Assembly (NCBI RefSeq): GCF_014203705.1
Contig: NZ_JACHJR010000001.1
Span: 7,502,001-7,566,000, forward strand
Source: Kitasatospora gansuensis
Lineage (GTDB): Bacteria; Actinomycetota; Actinomycetes; Streptomycetales; Streptomycetaceae
Direction: 5' to 3'
Length of the DNA: 64,000 nucleotides
Shown here: in pieces, positions 17,753 through 26,218 of the stretch
Layout of the letters: each line of letters opens with the position of its first letter
Position numbering within the stretch: position 1 is the stretch's first letter
The notes under the pieces: generated by a model
What the model was told of the DNA's origin: nothing
Database searches by the model: none
Seen by the model: the letters and a program-made list of their open reading frames with translations, nothing else
Program-made: the position numbers and the translations under genes

Positions 17753-18841
17753 TCAGATGCGCTGGAGGGATCTGGCGGGCTGCTCGAAGCCCCGCCGGAT
17801 GCCCTCGATGCTGCGGAGTTGGTGGCTCATACCGTAGTGCGCCGCCGTGTCCGCAGCCCGGCCCAGCACGGCCAGCCCCTCGTCCGCCGTCCCCGGGTCC
17901 GACAGCAGGATGTGCCCTTCGGCCGTGGCCAGCCGAACCTGCTGCATGGGGGACGCCGTCGTGCCGGTACGCCGAGCCACCTCGATCAGCTCGCACGCCT
18001 TGGCCAGGTCGCCCGCCCCGCGGTGGGCCAGCGCGAGCTTCTGGTGAGCCACCGACCAGTCCTCCGGCTCGCCCAGCGAGTCGAACAGCCGGACCGCGCC
18101 GCTCATGAACCCGGCGGCGGCGGTGTGGTTGCCGGTCTTGTCCAGGGCCGTGCCCACCCAGAGCTGGGCGCGTGCACGGTCCCGGCCGCTGAGCCGAGGA
18201 TCGGCGGCCAGCTGCTGGTAGCGGTCGGCCGCCTCGGTGTGCCTGCCGGACATCTCGCTGACCACCGCCAGCGACAGGTCGAGCTGGGCGATACGGCGCG
18301 GCACGGCCAACTGCTCGAACACCGACCGGGCCTCCAGGTAGGAGCGGGCGGCGGACAGCGGACCCAGCACGGACCCCTGGTCGCGCTGGAGGTCTCCCAC
18401 CAGCGTCGTCGTCCGGGCGTAGAGGTACAGGCCCTTGTCGTCCAAGTCCCGCGCCGGCCACCGCGACCACCACCGCCCGAGCAAGTCGGAGGCGAACGCG
18501 AAGTCCTGGCGGCTGATCGCGGCCACCGCCCGCTCCAGATCGTCCACCCAGGTCTCGTACTCCCACAGGCGCGGGCCCGAGGTGGGCACTCGGGCTGGCC
18601 CAGGCCGGCTGGCCGTCTCGGACAGCAGGGTCTCGAAGAGCAGCACGGTGGCGGGGTCGCACCGGGCGAGAGCGGTGTCGAGGATGGCCTGGGTGTCCGG
18701 CCGGGGCCGATACGAGGCACCCTTCGCCTCCCAGTTCGAGACGGTCCGCACTGCCACGCCCAGCTCCTGGGCGAAGTCCCTCACACTCCTGCGCCGGGCC
18801 GCCCGTAACGCGCGCGCCTCGGCGCCGGTCCACTCGATCAC
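17753..18841 (-). CDS. XRE-family HTH regulator with TPR-like repeats
   Basis: A 362-residue regulator. The N-terminal helix-turn-helix is VRDFAQELGVAVRTVSNWEAKG (residues about 17-38). The remaining 300 residues are helical repeats of the tetratricopeptide kind (RAQLWVGTALDKTGNHTAAA and similar). GTG 18841 is chosen at the domain boundary, with GGGAGG upstream; three more GTG codons within 15 bases are alternatives. It heads the transcript with the YdcF and WbqC genes and may sense a peptide or protein partner through the TPR part. It is divergent from the short gene at 19009. Confidence 0.85.
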   Translation of the reverse strand: MIEWTGAEARALRAARRRSVRDFAQELGVAVRTVSNWEAKGASYRPRPDTQAILDTALARCDPATVLLFETLLSETASRPGPARVPTSGPRLWEYETWVDDLERAVAAISRQDFAFASDLLGRWWSRWPARDLDDKGLYLYARTTTLVGDLQRDQGSVLGPLSAARSYLEARSVFEQLAVPRRIAQLDLSLAVVSEMSGRHTEAADRYQQLAADPRLSGRDRARAQLWVGTALDKTGNHTAAAGFMSGAVRLFDSLGEPEDWSVAHQKLALAHRGAGDLAKACELIEVARRTGTTASPMQQVRLATAEGHILLSDPGTADEGLAVLGRAADTAAHYGMSHQLRSIEGIRRGFEQPARSLQRI

Positions 18842-19008
18842 TGCCACCACCGCCACCTCCCAGGCCGGGCTGCCATCGAAGCACCCCGGCAGGCCCCGGT
18901 GCGGCGGAACTGCCACGGAAGTGCAACAGCACAGCATTTCGGATTGGCCCAAGACCCGGGAGGCTGAGAGCAGCCGAGCCACCTCGCCGGCCAGACCGAA
19001 GGAGCGCA

Positions 19009-19513
19009 GTGGAGCTCACCGAGCAACGGCCCATCCCGCCGCCGACCGTCATCGGCCTTCTGCGCCTGTCCGCGCTGTCCCCGGGCCGTCGAGCAGCCCT
19101 GATTTCGGTACTCGAGGATTTCTGCGTCCGCCGGGAGCTGGATCTCGCCGAGATAGCCACCAACAACGCCATCGACAAGATCACCAGCAGATCGGGGATC
19201 TACGGAGTCGTCCTTCCGTCCCTGGCGCACCTGGGGGGCGTTGCTGAACGCGGCGCTCGACGGCGGCAACTGTCCACCGCCGGGCTGCAACTCCTGGTCG
19301 TCCGTGGCCCGAAGACTCCCCGTGGGGCCAAGATCGCCTCGCCGCTCAACCTCGGTGGGTCGAGAGCCCGGAACAGGCGTGCCCCGCCTAGATGTCACCC
19401 AGGGCGTCGCCCACTCCAGCACGGTGCTTCGGCCGCCAGCCCGAACGGCGGGCAGGTACGAACGGTGCTCGGACCGCGGCGGATGTTCCAGGCCGAAGTG
19501 TCAGCGGAGGTAG
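19009..19513 (+). pseudogene. Broken short gene, possibly recombinase-like
   Basis: GTG 19009 has AAGGAG at a proper distance, and the first about 75 codons read as a sensible protein (VIGLLRLSALSPGRRAAL, then YGVVLPSLAHLG). After a run of six G (19231-19236) the frame turns basic and low-quality. Removing one G restores HLGALLNAALDGG and runs to a stop at 19513, so a frameshift is likely. The VVLPSLAHLG segment recalls serine-recombinase-like N-domains, but this is a weak resemblance. The continuing frame to 20094 is antisense to the HD gene and is not believed. Confidence 0.4.
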
Positions 19514-20076
19514 GTGCGTTGCCATTCGGCGATGGACATGGTCTGCGCGGCGTCAGCCAGTTGGATCGCGGAGGGCAGCTTGAGCTTCGCCCGGGTACTG
19601 TCGACCCATTCCTGCGCCTGCGGGTAGCCCTGCTGAAGGTACTCCAGCCCCTGGATCATGCACTCCAACTTGTCGGCGTCGTGGGCGACCTGGACCTCCA
19701 GCGAGTCACCGTTCTCGTAGTCGTGGACGATGGCGCTGATCCCCTCGGCGACGGCAGGGTGGGCCTCAGCGACCTGGTCCGCGGTGACCGCCTCGTTGGA
19801 TGCCGTCGTGATGTATCGGCGACCCACCCAGGGGATGTCACCGACCCGGGTCTCCTGGGTGTCGTGGAAGGTGCACAGGAGCGCAACCCGCGCAGGGTCC
19901 GCGCCTTCCATCATCGCGAGAACGGCACCGACCACGGCCGTTCGCCAGCTGTGCTCGGCGATCGTCTCGGGGTCCTTCACACCCGCGATCCACCAGCCGC
20001 TGCGCTTCCCGCGCTTCAACGCTCCGGCCTCGAACAGGTAGCTCATCGTGCCCTCGGAGTGCTGCCGGTCGTTCAA
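19501..20076 (-). CDS. HD-domain phosphohydrolase (YfbR/HDDC2-like)
   Basis: A 191-residue HD hydrolase. Metal ligands are visible as EHSWRTA (His), FHDTQETRVGDIP (His-Asp) and AHDADKLE (Asp), the pattern of HDDC2/YfbR 5'-deoxynucleotidases that dephosphorylate deoxynucleoside monophosphates. It starts 20 bases after the HTH gene on the same strand, so the two form an operon. Its presence fits the nucleotide theme of the divergent cluster. Exact substrate is inferred. Confidence 0.87.
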   Translation of the reverse strand: MNDRQHSEGTMSYLFEAGALKRGKRSGWWIAGVKDPETIAEHSWRTAVVGAVLAMMEGADPARVALLCTFHDTQETRVGDIPWVGRRYITTASNEAVTADQVAEAHPAVAEGISAIVHDYENGDSLEVQVAHDADKLECMIQGLEYLQQGYPQAQEWVDSTRAKLKLPSAIQLADAAQTMSIAEWQRTYLR

Positions 20077-20096
20077 TGTGGTCGTCCTTCGTGAGT

Positions 20097-21233
20097 TCAG
20101 GTGGTCAGCTTCAGACCGTAGTGCAGGGAGATCAGCTCCTCGCGCGCTTGCGTCGAGATTCCGTCGGCATCGAGCAGCACAGCGACACGAGCCTGGAGAG
20201 TCCGACCAAGATCAGGCGCGGGCGCGAGAAGGCCCTTTCGGAGGGCCAGCAACGCCCAGACCGAATGAATGTTCAGGTCGATCGCGGCAATGCCGGGCTT
20301 CAACCGATCGGCGAGCCCCCGCAAGAGGGCAAGAGCGTCCCACGACTCGGCGGGTGCAGCAACCATGAACTGATCGTCGGCCTTGGGCAGCGAGTCGATT
20401 CCCAGCCAGTACGCCCAGTAGTTCAAGTTGGCGGCCTCACCGACTTCGTCGCCCATGCCGGTGGCCATGAAGGCCGCGAGCGCGTCGTGATCGCCGTGCC
20501 GAGTGAGGGACGTCGCCACGGAGCGGTCGTCGGCCCAGTCCGGGGACCAACCTTTCGGCTGGGCTCGTGCCGGCCGACGGCGTATCTCAGCAAGCCAGGC
20601 GGCGGTATCGGATGACGTGTCGTATGAGCACAGGTAGAGGGCTTGCCGACGCAGCAGCGCGCCGTCATCGCCGGACCACTGGGCGAGTTCGGCAGCTCGG
20701 CGCATCTGGCCGAAGAACGTCCTCAGCACGTCGGGCGGAAGCTGAGGCGAGGCCGGGGTAGGACCGCGGCGAGCGGGCTTCTCGACGGCGGGGAGGGACG
20801 CCGGCGCGATGCCGGTCAGGGCCCACGCCAGCATATGGGTGGTGTCCCGGGTGAGTACCCAGCTTGCGAGGGGGTGGTCAGCTGCCCGTTCGATCGTCGG
20901 GTCGTCCACCGCGAAGTTGATGATGCTGTCAGCGTCGAGTGCCTGGTCAAGGAGGACAAGGAGCGTGGGGTCCCCGCCGAGGCGGAGAAGGTTCCGCTTG
21001 AGTGCACGCAGTGATCCGGCCCGCGAGGAGTTCAGCGATCGGCGACCGGATTCCCAGCCCTGGAGAGTGCTTTTGTCGACCCCGAGCGCCTGCGCAAGCC
21101 GCTCTTGGGAGGTTCCCGTTCGCTCCCGGATCTCCTTGAAGAGGTGACCCGAGACCGTTGCGAAGCCCTGGCCGGCGCGAGGGCTGCTGCCAGTCAGCTT
21201 TTCCAGGGCGCGATCCCCGCCGTGAGGTGCCAC
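20097..21233 (-). CDS. XRE-family transcriptional regulator
   Basis: A 378-residue protein with an N-terminal HTH (GTSQERLAQALGVDKSTLQGWESGRR, residues about 40-65) and a long helical C-terminal domain rich in Trp and Ala. GTG 21233 has GGGAG four bases upstream. It is divergent from the RsbW-like ATPase at 21525 and co-directional with the HD gene. A palindrome CCGAGT-N7-ACTCGG just upstream is a candidate autoregulatory site that could also control the divergent operon. Confidence 0.88.
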   Translation of the reverse strand: MAPHGGDRALEKLTGSSPRAGQGFATVSGHLFKEIRERTGTSQERLAQALGVDKSTLQGWESGRRSLNSSRAGSLRALKRNLLRLGGDPTLLVLLDQALDADSIINFAVDDPTIERAADHPLASWVLTRDTTHMLAWALTGIAPASLPAVEKPARRGPTPASPQLPPDVLRTFFGQMRRAAELAQWSGDDGALLRRQALYLCSYDTSSDTAAWLAEIRRRPARAQPKGWSPDWADDRSVATSLTRHGDHDALAAFMATGMGDEVGEAANLNYWAYWLGIDSLPKADDQFMVAAPAESWDALALLRGLADRLKPGIAAIDLNIHSVWALLALRKGLLAPAPDLGRTLQARVAVLLDADGISTQAREELISLHYGLKLTT

Positions 21234-21260
21234 GTCGCTCCCACCCTTGCACGAGAGATA

Positions 21261-21279
21261 CCGAGTTACTCGTACTCGG
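21261..21279. promoter_or_regulatory. Candidate XRE operator in divergent promoter
   Basis: CCGAGT and ACTCGG form a perfect 6-bp inverted repeat around seven bases, with an internal GAGTTACTC palindrome. It lies 28 bases upstream of the XRE start and 246 bases before the ATPase gene, so one site could serve both directions. Ownership by the adjacent regulator is inferred. Confidence 0.4.
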
Positions 21280-21524
21280 GGTCAGTCCTTCTGATCCCGT
21301 GCGAAGCGTAGCGTTTCCGCCGTGAGACGCACAGTGATCACGCTTGTGGTGGCTCGTCACCGCCCTACGCGTAGTTCCTGCACGAAGACCGACTCCTCGC
21401 CCTGCCTCAGACGCCCACCAGGCGGTGCGCCGGACGGCTGGTGGGGTGACGAACTCGGCGCCCAACCCGGCGCCATCGGATTCACCCCCAGCCGCACCTT
21501 CCCGCACGGCCCGGAGGATTCGCC

Positions 21525-22133
21525 ATGCCCGTCATCACGTTCAGAGCACCCGTCCAGCACGCCTCCGTCGGCCAGCTCCGCAGGCGCATCCCCAACGAAC
21601 TCGCCACTCTCGAAGTCGAGCTGACGGACGATGAGCGGTTCGCGGTCTGCATCTGTCTGACGGAGCTGGTCACCAACGCGATCACCCACGGCTACCGAGG
21701 GGAGGGCGGCAACGAGTCCGCCGAGCTGACGGTCTCGGTGACTGTCGACCGCGACAGCGGCAGGCTCCGGCTTGCAGCGTTCGACCCCGGACGGGATTTG
21801 CCGGTCGAGCGCGACGGCGGCCTGTACGAGTTGAACGGCCGGGGCCTGGCATTGATCCGCGCCTACGCGTCCGCCCTGGGCTGGGAGTCGGTGTTCGGCC
21901 CGGTCGGGGAGAGGGTCGGGCAGCAGGTCTGGTGCGAGCTGGAGATCGAGTCGCTCACCGGCCGGGCCACCGCGACCCAAGCGCAGGCGCAGCCGGAACA
22001 GCGGCTCGACGTCGGGCTTCAGATCGCGGTGATGGACGCGGTGTCGGCCGTCCGTGCCGCCCGGCCTCGAATCGGGGTCGGCAGTCTTCGTGATCGGCCC
22101 CGGGCCCTGGCCGGAACCGACACCGCGGCCTGA
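21525..22133 (+). CDS. RsbW-like ATP-binding regulatory protein
   Basis: A 202-residue protein with the GHKL ATPase N-box ELVTNAITHGYRG (near residue 48), a G1-like FDPGRD and a G2-like NGRGLALI, as in anti-sigma-factor kinases of the RsbW type. ATG 21525 follows GGAGG by seven bases. The last 60 residues are an Ala/Gln/Arg-rich tail. No partner sigma factor or anti-anti-sigma gene is adjacent. It is the first gene rightward of the divergent XRE promoter and probably leads the operon containing the thymidylate-synthase-like gene, 73 bases downstream. Confidence 0.85.
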   Translation: MPVITFRAPVQHASVGQLRRRIPNELATLEVELTDDERFAVCICLTELVTNAITHGYRGEGGNESAELTVSVTVDRDSGRLRLAAFDPGRDLPVERDGGLYELNGRGLALIRAYASALGWESVFGPVGERVGQQVWCELEIESLTGRATATQAQAQPEQRLDVGLQIAVMDAVSAVRAARPRIGVGSLRDRPRALAGTDTAA

Positions 22134-22206
22134 CCGCCACCCCGTTTACGGGCTTCGGCCAGCCGCTGAAGCCCGCCACCCACCAGTGACCGAAGGAGGT
22201 ACGCCC

Positions 22207-23208
22207 ATGCTCGCCGCACCCTCGCTCCCGAACTTCCAGCGGGCCTATGGCCAGGCTCTGGAGCACCTGATCACGACGCCGCAGTTCACCAACCGCCCTC
22301 GGGGCAACCACAGCCAGGAGTCCCTGGGGCTGAGCTTTACGCTGACCGACCCCCGGGCCAGGAGCTTGTTCCTGGAGTCCCGGCCGGTGAACCCGATCTA
22401 CCACTTCGCCGAGGCGCTGTGGTACCTCGGCGGCCGGGACGACCTCGCCATGATCGGCTACTACGCCCGGCGCCGGCGGCTGGACTCCAGCGACGGGGTG
22501 ACCATCGTCGGGTCGGCGTACGGGAAGCGCCTGTTCCCCGCTCCCTTCGACCAGGCCCTCGCGCTGCTGCGATCCGAGCGCGACTCCAAGCGGGCATTCC
22601 TGCCGGTGTTCTGGCCGGGCGCCCTCGACGACCCGGCCAGCCCGGATGTGCCGTGCTTGATTGGCCTTCAACTGCTTGCCCGTGAAGGCCGGTTGCACAT
22701 GGTGGCCTACATGCGGGCGAACGACGCCAACCGCGGGCTGATCGCCGACGTGTTCTCCTTCACCTTCATCCAGGAGTTCGCCGCGCGCCTGCTCGGGCTG
22801 GAGCTGGGCACCTACACCCACCACGTCGGCTCGATGCACGTCGCGGTCGCCGAACTCCTACACCTGGCCGACGTGGCTGCCGAGGCGGGACACAGCGTTG
22901 GGCAGCCCGCCCGTTTCGCCCCCGAGTCGATGCCGGCGGGGTCCGGCTGGGAGCAGGTCCGGCAACTCCTTGTTCACGAGGAGGTGTTGCGTACCAACCA
23001 GATGCAGTACGCACCCGCCGACATCGCGGCCTTGGATCTGTCCCCGTACTGGCAGGAGATCGTCCGTCTCTTCGAGGTGCAGCGCCAGCTGATCCACTGT
23101 GCCGCCGACCCGGTCGACGCCGATCTGTTGACCGCCCTCACGCCGGCCCACCGCTGGCAGGTCACCCGCCGCTGGGCCAAGCGGATGCCCGCCGAGGTGA
23201 CCGCGTGA
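22207..23208 (+). CDS. Thymidylate-synthase-like pyrimidine C5 (hydroxy)methylase
   Basis: A 333-residue homologue of ThyA. Hand alignment gives a constant offset of four from E. coli ThyA for catalytic Cys146 (C150 in DVPCLIG), Arg166 (R170), Asp169 (D173), Gly173 (G177) and His207 (H211). The uracil-reading Asn177 is Asp (D181 in GLIADVFSF), and Tyr209, which contacts the deoxyribose, is Ala. Asp at this site is the hallmark of cytidylate-acting relatives such as dCMP hydroxymethylase and MilA. It therefore probably transfers a one-carbon unit from methylenetetrahydrofolate to C5 of (d)CMP. AAGGAGG precedes ATG 22207, and the stop overlaps the next gene (GTGA). Confidence 0.8.
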   Translation: MLAAPSLPNFQRAYGQALEHLITTPQFTNRPRGNHSQESLGLSFTLTDPRARSLFLESRPVNPIYHFAEALWYLGGRDDLAMIGYYARRRRLDSSDGVTIVGSAYGKRLFPAPFDQALALLRSERDSKRAFLPVFWPGALDDPASPDVPCLIGLQLLAREGRLHMVAYMRANDANRGLIADVFSFTFIQEFAARLLGLELGTYTHHVGSMHVAVAELLHLADVAAEAGHSVGQPARFAPESMPAGSGWEQVRQLLVHEEVLRTNQMQYAPADIAALDLSPYWQEIVRLFEVQRQLIHCAADPVDADLLTALTPAHRWQVTRRWAKRMPAEVTA

Positions 23209-23762
23209 ACGCCCGCCCCACGGCGGCCGGAGCCGTGGTCGACGGAGTCGACTGGGACCGGTTCAGCGTGGTGCTGCTCAAGCCCGACTGTGTCCGGCGG
23301 GAGCTGACCGACATCGTCCTCGCCGCCCTGGCGGAGCGCGGTGGCGTCGAGGTGGTCTTCTGGATGCCGGTGACCGTCGCCGCTTGGCAGATCCACGTCC
23401 ACTACTGGGACATGCTGGTCGACGCCGACTGGTGGCTGCCGTTGAACATCCCGCTCTGCCTGGACCAGGCCTACGTCGGCCAGAGCGTCGTGGTGGCGCT
23501 GGTGCGCGGCGCCGGAGGAACCCCGGCACGGCTTCGCGGCCTGCTCGGGCACTTCGACCCCGCCGAGGCCGGACCCGGCACCATCCGAGGCGACTTCGGC
23601 ACCGACAGCCTCGCCACCGCCCGCCAGGCCGGACGCCTGGTGGAGAACCTGATCCACACCAGCGACGACGAGGCCGCCGTGGCACGGGACTTCGGGACGT
23701 GGTTCGGCGCCGACCGCCGCCACCTGCTCCCCCCGACCCATCGCGAGCCCGCGCCTGCCTGA
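23205..23762 (+). CDS. Nucleoside diphosphate kinase homologue
   Basis: A 185-residue protein starting with GTG that overlaps the synthase stop. NDK landmarks are LLKPDCVRREL (canonical KPDGVxRGL), the PGTIRGDFGTDS loop and the phosphohistidine segment ENLIHTSD (canonical NxxHGSD, catalytic His kept). It is about 40 residues longer than housekeeping NDK, with an insertion rich in Trp (HVHYWDMLVDADWW). A pathway-specific enzyme raising a modified nucleoside diphosphate to triphosphate is the simplest reading. Activity is likely, but specificity is unknown. Confidence 0.8.
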   Translation: MNARPTAAGAVVDGVDWDRFSVVLLKPDCVRRELTDIVLAALAERGGVEVVFWMPVTVAAWQIHVHYWDMLVDADWWLPLNIPLCLDQAYVGQSVVVALVRGAGGTPARLRGLLGHFDPAEAGPGTIRGDFGTDSLATARQAGRLVENLIHTSDDEAAVARDFGTWFGADRRHLLPPTHREPAPA

Positions 23763-23810
23763 CCTTCCCCGTTCCGCCTCCAGCACCAACTGCCGCAAGG
23801 AGGAACCACC

Positions 23811-24989
23811 TTGACCACCATCACGCCCCGCACCCGCCGGCCGCTGCCGCTGCTCACCGCCGACCAGATCGGCTCCCTGAAGCCGGAGCTCGCGGACCCG
23901 ATCGAGTACCGCAAGTCGGGCCTGTCGCTGAACCACGTCGTCGGCTGCCCCCTCGACTGCGGCTACTGCGTGCGGCACCTGTTCGACAACTTCGAGCTCA
24001 AGACGCCGCGCGCGCTGATGAGCGACGAGGACGCCGTCGAACTCCTCACCAGCCACCCGTACTTCCGGCCGCACGTGACGCCCATCCAGCTGTTCAACCG
24101 CGCGACCGACCCGATGCTGCCCGTCGTCAAACCCCACACCTTCAAGGTGCTGCGTCTCCTGGACGGCATGGGCCTGCGCAACCACGTGCTGGTGATCACC
24201 CGCTGGCGGGTCGACCCGGAGGACTGCGCCGTCCTCAACTCCTTCAAGAACATCAAGCTGACCGTGCTCGTCACCCACTCCGGGATCGACCACCCCGGCA
24301 TCGAGCCCGTGGACTCCGCGATTGCCGCCGCGAGCCTCAAGACCCTGTACGAGCACGCCGAGAACTACCGCACCATCCTCTACTGGCGGCCGATCGTGCC
24401 CGGCCTCAACGACAGCGACGAGGACATCCAACGCGCCTACGAGCTGTCCAAGTTCGCGCACGCCACCGTCTTCACCGGCCTGTTCTTCCGCGACCAGATC
24501 GCCGCGTACTACCAGGTCCACGGCCTGCCCGAGCCTTACGAGGACACCGCCCGCCGCAAGATCATGCCTGAGGAGTCCGAGCAGCGGATCCTCGAGGCGT
24601 TCCACCGGCCCGAGAACTCCGACGCCCCCTGGGGGCCGCTGTTCCGCAAGACGAGCTGCGCCGTCGCCTACGCCCACGGGGAGGCTGACTACAACGGCCA
24701 CTACGGCATCCGCGAGCTGTGCGACATCTGCCCTTTGGCGCAGCTCCAGGTCTGCCACCAGGCATGGAACGCCCCGGAGTTGTCCGTGGCCCAGGCCGCC
24801 GCGCGGGACCTCGGCGCGGTGGGCGAGGTGGAGGTCACCAAGCGGGCCATCATCGTGGAGGGCCTGGACGAGCTGCCGCGGTACTTCCTCCAGCATGGCT
24901 TCGGCTACCAGGTCCACGACCGGAACAAGCCGCACCACCCGCGCCGGCACGGGCGAGCCGACATCGGCTGGCCCGCCCCGGCCTCCTAG
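23811..24989 (+). CDS. Radical SAM enzyme with C-terminal Cys cluster
   Basis: A 392-residue protein with TTG start 23811 behind a strong AAGGAGG. The radical SAM cluster motif is CPLDCGYC (Cys46, 50, 53; CX3CX2C), binding a 4Fe-4S cluster and S-adenosylmethionine. A second group of cysteines, CDICPLAQLQVC near 305-316 plus one near 285, could hold an auxiliary cluster as in SPASM-type enzymes. It should carry out a radical C-H functionalisation in the operon's pathway. It differs from nucleotide-pool housekeeping enzymes, which supports a biosynthetic role. The substrate cannot be stated. Confidence 0.88.
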   Translation: MTTITPRTRRPLPLLTADQIGSLKPELADPIEYRKSGLSLNHVVGCPLDCGYCVRHLFDNFELKTPRALMSDEDAVELLTSHPYFRPHVTPIQLFNRATDPMLPVVKPHTFKVLRLLDGMGLRNHVLVITRWRVDPEDCAVLNSFKNIKLTVLVTHSGIDHPGIEPVDSAIAAASLKTLYEHAENYRTILYWRPIVPGLNDSDEDIQRAYELSKFAHATVFTGLFFRDQIAAYYQVHGLPEPYEDTARRKIMPEESEQRILEAFHRPENSDAPWGPLFRKTSCAVAYAHGEADYNGHYGIRELCDICPLAQLQVCHQAWNAPELSVAQAAARDLGAVGEVEVTKRAIIVEGLDELPRYFLQHGFGYQVHDRNKPHHPRRHGRADIGWPAPAS

Positions 24990-24998
24990 GAGACAACC

Positions 24999-25613
24999 GT
25001 GAGCACCAGCCCCACCTGGCCCCGTCTGCTCGTCGTCGACGTCGAAGGCAACGGCCAGCAGCCGCCGGACCTGGTCGAGATCGCCCTCATCCCCGTCGAG
25101 GGCGGCCTCGTCCGGCCGGAGGAGGCCAGGAGCACCCTGGTGCGGCCCCCGCAGCCGATCACCCGCTTCGCCACCGGCGTCCACGGCCTCACCAACCAGG
25201 ACGTGGAAGCCGCCCCGCCCTGGGAGACGATCGCCGACCGGGTGCTGGCCGACCTCCACGGGGCATGGATCGTCGCCCACAACGCCTCGACCGAGTACAA
25301 CGTCCTCACCCGGCACCTGCCGACCTGGCAGCCCGCCGGTGTCCTCGACACCCTCCGCCTGGCCCGCGCCGTCCACCCGGCCGCCCCCGGGCACGGCCTG
25401 GACAAGATCATCCCGCACCTGGGGATCGACCTGTCCGCCGTGCCCGGACAGCGGCACCGCGCAGCCTTCGACGCCCACGCCACCGCCCTGCTGCTGCTCA
25501 CTCTCGCCGACCGCATGACCTTCGCCGAGCTGATGGCCGCGGCGGTGCCCCCGAACATGCCCGGCGCCCCGGCGGCGCCCGACCCCGACCATGAGGAGCA
25601 AACCCTGTGGTGA
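24999..25613 (+). CDS. DEDDh-type 3'-5' exonuclease domain protein
   Basis: A 204-residue RNase H-fold exonuclease. ExoI is VVDVEGNG (Asp and Glu metal ligands), ExoII is AHNASTEYNVL (with Glu where Asp is usual), and ExoIII is RHRAAFDAHAT (His and Asp), as in the DnaQ epsilon family. AGGAG lies just before GTG 24999, nine bases after the radical SAM gene. In a biosynthetic operon it could process a nucleotide or oligonucleotide substrate or act in self-protection; this is inference. The Glu substitution could alter activity. Confidence 0.82.
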   Translation: MSTSPTWPRLLVVDVEGNGQQPPDLVEIALIPVEGGLVRPEEARSTLVRPPQPITRFATGVHGLTNQDVEAAPPWETIADRVLADLHGAWIVAHNASTEYNVLTRHLPTWQPAGVLDTLRLARAVHPAAPGHGLDKIIPHLGIDLSAVPGQRHRAAFDAHATALLLLTLADRMTFAELMAAAVPPNMPGAPAAPDPDHEEQTLW

Positions 25614-26218
25614 CCACTCCTGTGACGATCGGCCTTGCCGGTACCCACCGCACCGGCAAGACCACCATCGCCCGCCGCATCGAGATGGAACTGCGCGCGC
25701 TCGGCCTCACCGTCACCCGCACCTCCGGCCTCGCCCGCCGCGCCGCCGAACTCGGCTTCCCGAAGATGCTCCAGCACACCGCGACCTCCACCGAGTGGAT
25801 CATCGCCGCCGGTGCGGCTGACGCCCTCGCCGCCGGGCTCAACGCCGACGTGGTCCTCGTGGACCGAACCCCGCACGACGCCCTCGCCTACCTCCTCGCC
25901 GCCCTGGAGCGACGCGGCGAGGAGATCGGCGACGACGAAGCGGCGATGCTCAGCGCCCTCGCCGACCTCCACACCCGCCACCACACCCTGCTGATCGCCA
26001 CCGTCCTCGACCCGGACCTCCCGCTCGGCGAACACCCCCGCAAGGACCCCGCCTACCTCGACCGGGACTTCCGCGCCGGCGTCGACCGGCACCTGCACGA
26101 CCTCCTCGCCGGAGGGATGCTGGGCGAGCGCCTGTTCACCGCCCCCAACGGTGCCGCCGACGCCGCCGTTCAGGCCGCCGTCGCCGCCGTCAACGACCGT
26201 ATGGCGGTGCACCGGTGA
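25607..26218 (+). CDS. P-loop NTPase, probable small-molecule/nucleotide kinase
   Basis: A 203-residue protein with Walker A GTHRTGKTT near residue 12 and a Walker B-like VVLVDRTPHDALAYLL near 82. The size and order suggest an AAA_28 or thymidylate-kinase-like phosphotransferase. GTG 25607 overlaps the exonuclease stop, with GAGGAG upstream; GTG 25610 is an equal alternative. The stop overlaps the aldo-keto reductase start. A decayed second copy is at 29664. It may phosphorylate the modified nucleoside or monophosphate upstream of the NDK homologue. Confidence 0.8.
   Translation: MVTTPVTIGLAGTHRTGKTTIARRIEMELRALGLTVTRTSGLARRAAELGFPKMLQHTATSTEWIIAAGAADALAAGLNADVVLVDRTPHDALAYLLAALERRGEEIGDDEAAMLSALADLHTRHHTLLIATVLDPDLPLGEHPRKDPAYLDRDFRAGVDRHLHDLLAGGMLGERLFTAPNGAADAAVQAAVAAVNDRMAVHR

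Noticed and set aside
16961..18808. 615-codon plus-strand frame
   Set aside because: Antisense shadow of the WbqC, YdcF and HTH-TPR genes.
22207..23208. Housekeeping thymidylate synthase
   Set aside because: The Asn-to-Asp and Tyr-to-Ala changes and the biosynthetic neighbours argue against an ordinary dUMP methylase.
22974..25601. 875-codon minus-strand frame
   Set aside because: Antisense to the TS-like, NDK, radical SAM and exonuclease genes; Val/Gly/Asp-rich shadow composition without any motif.
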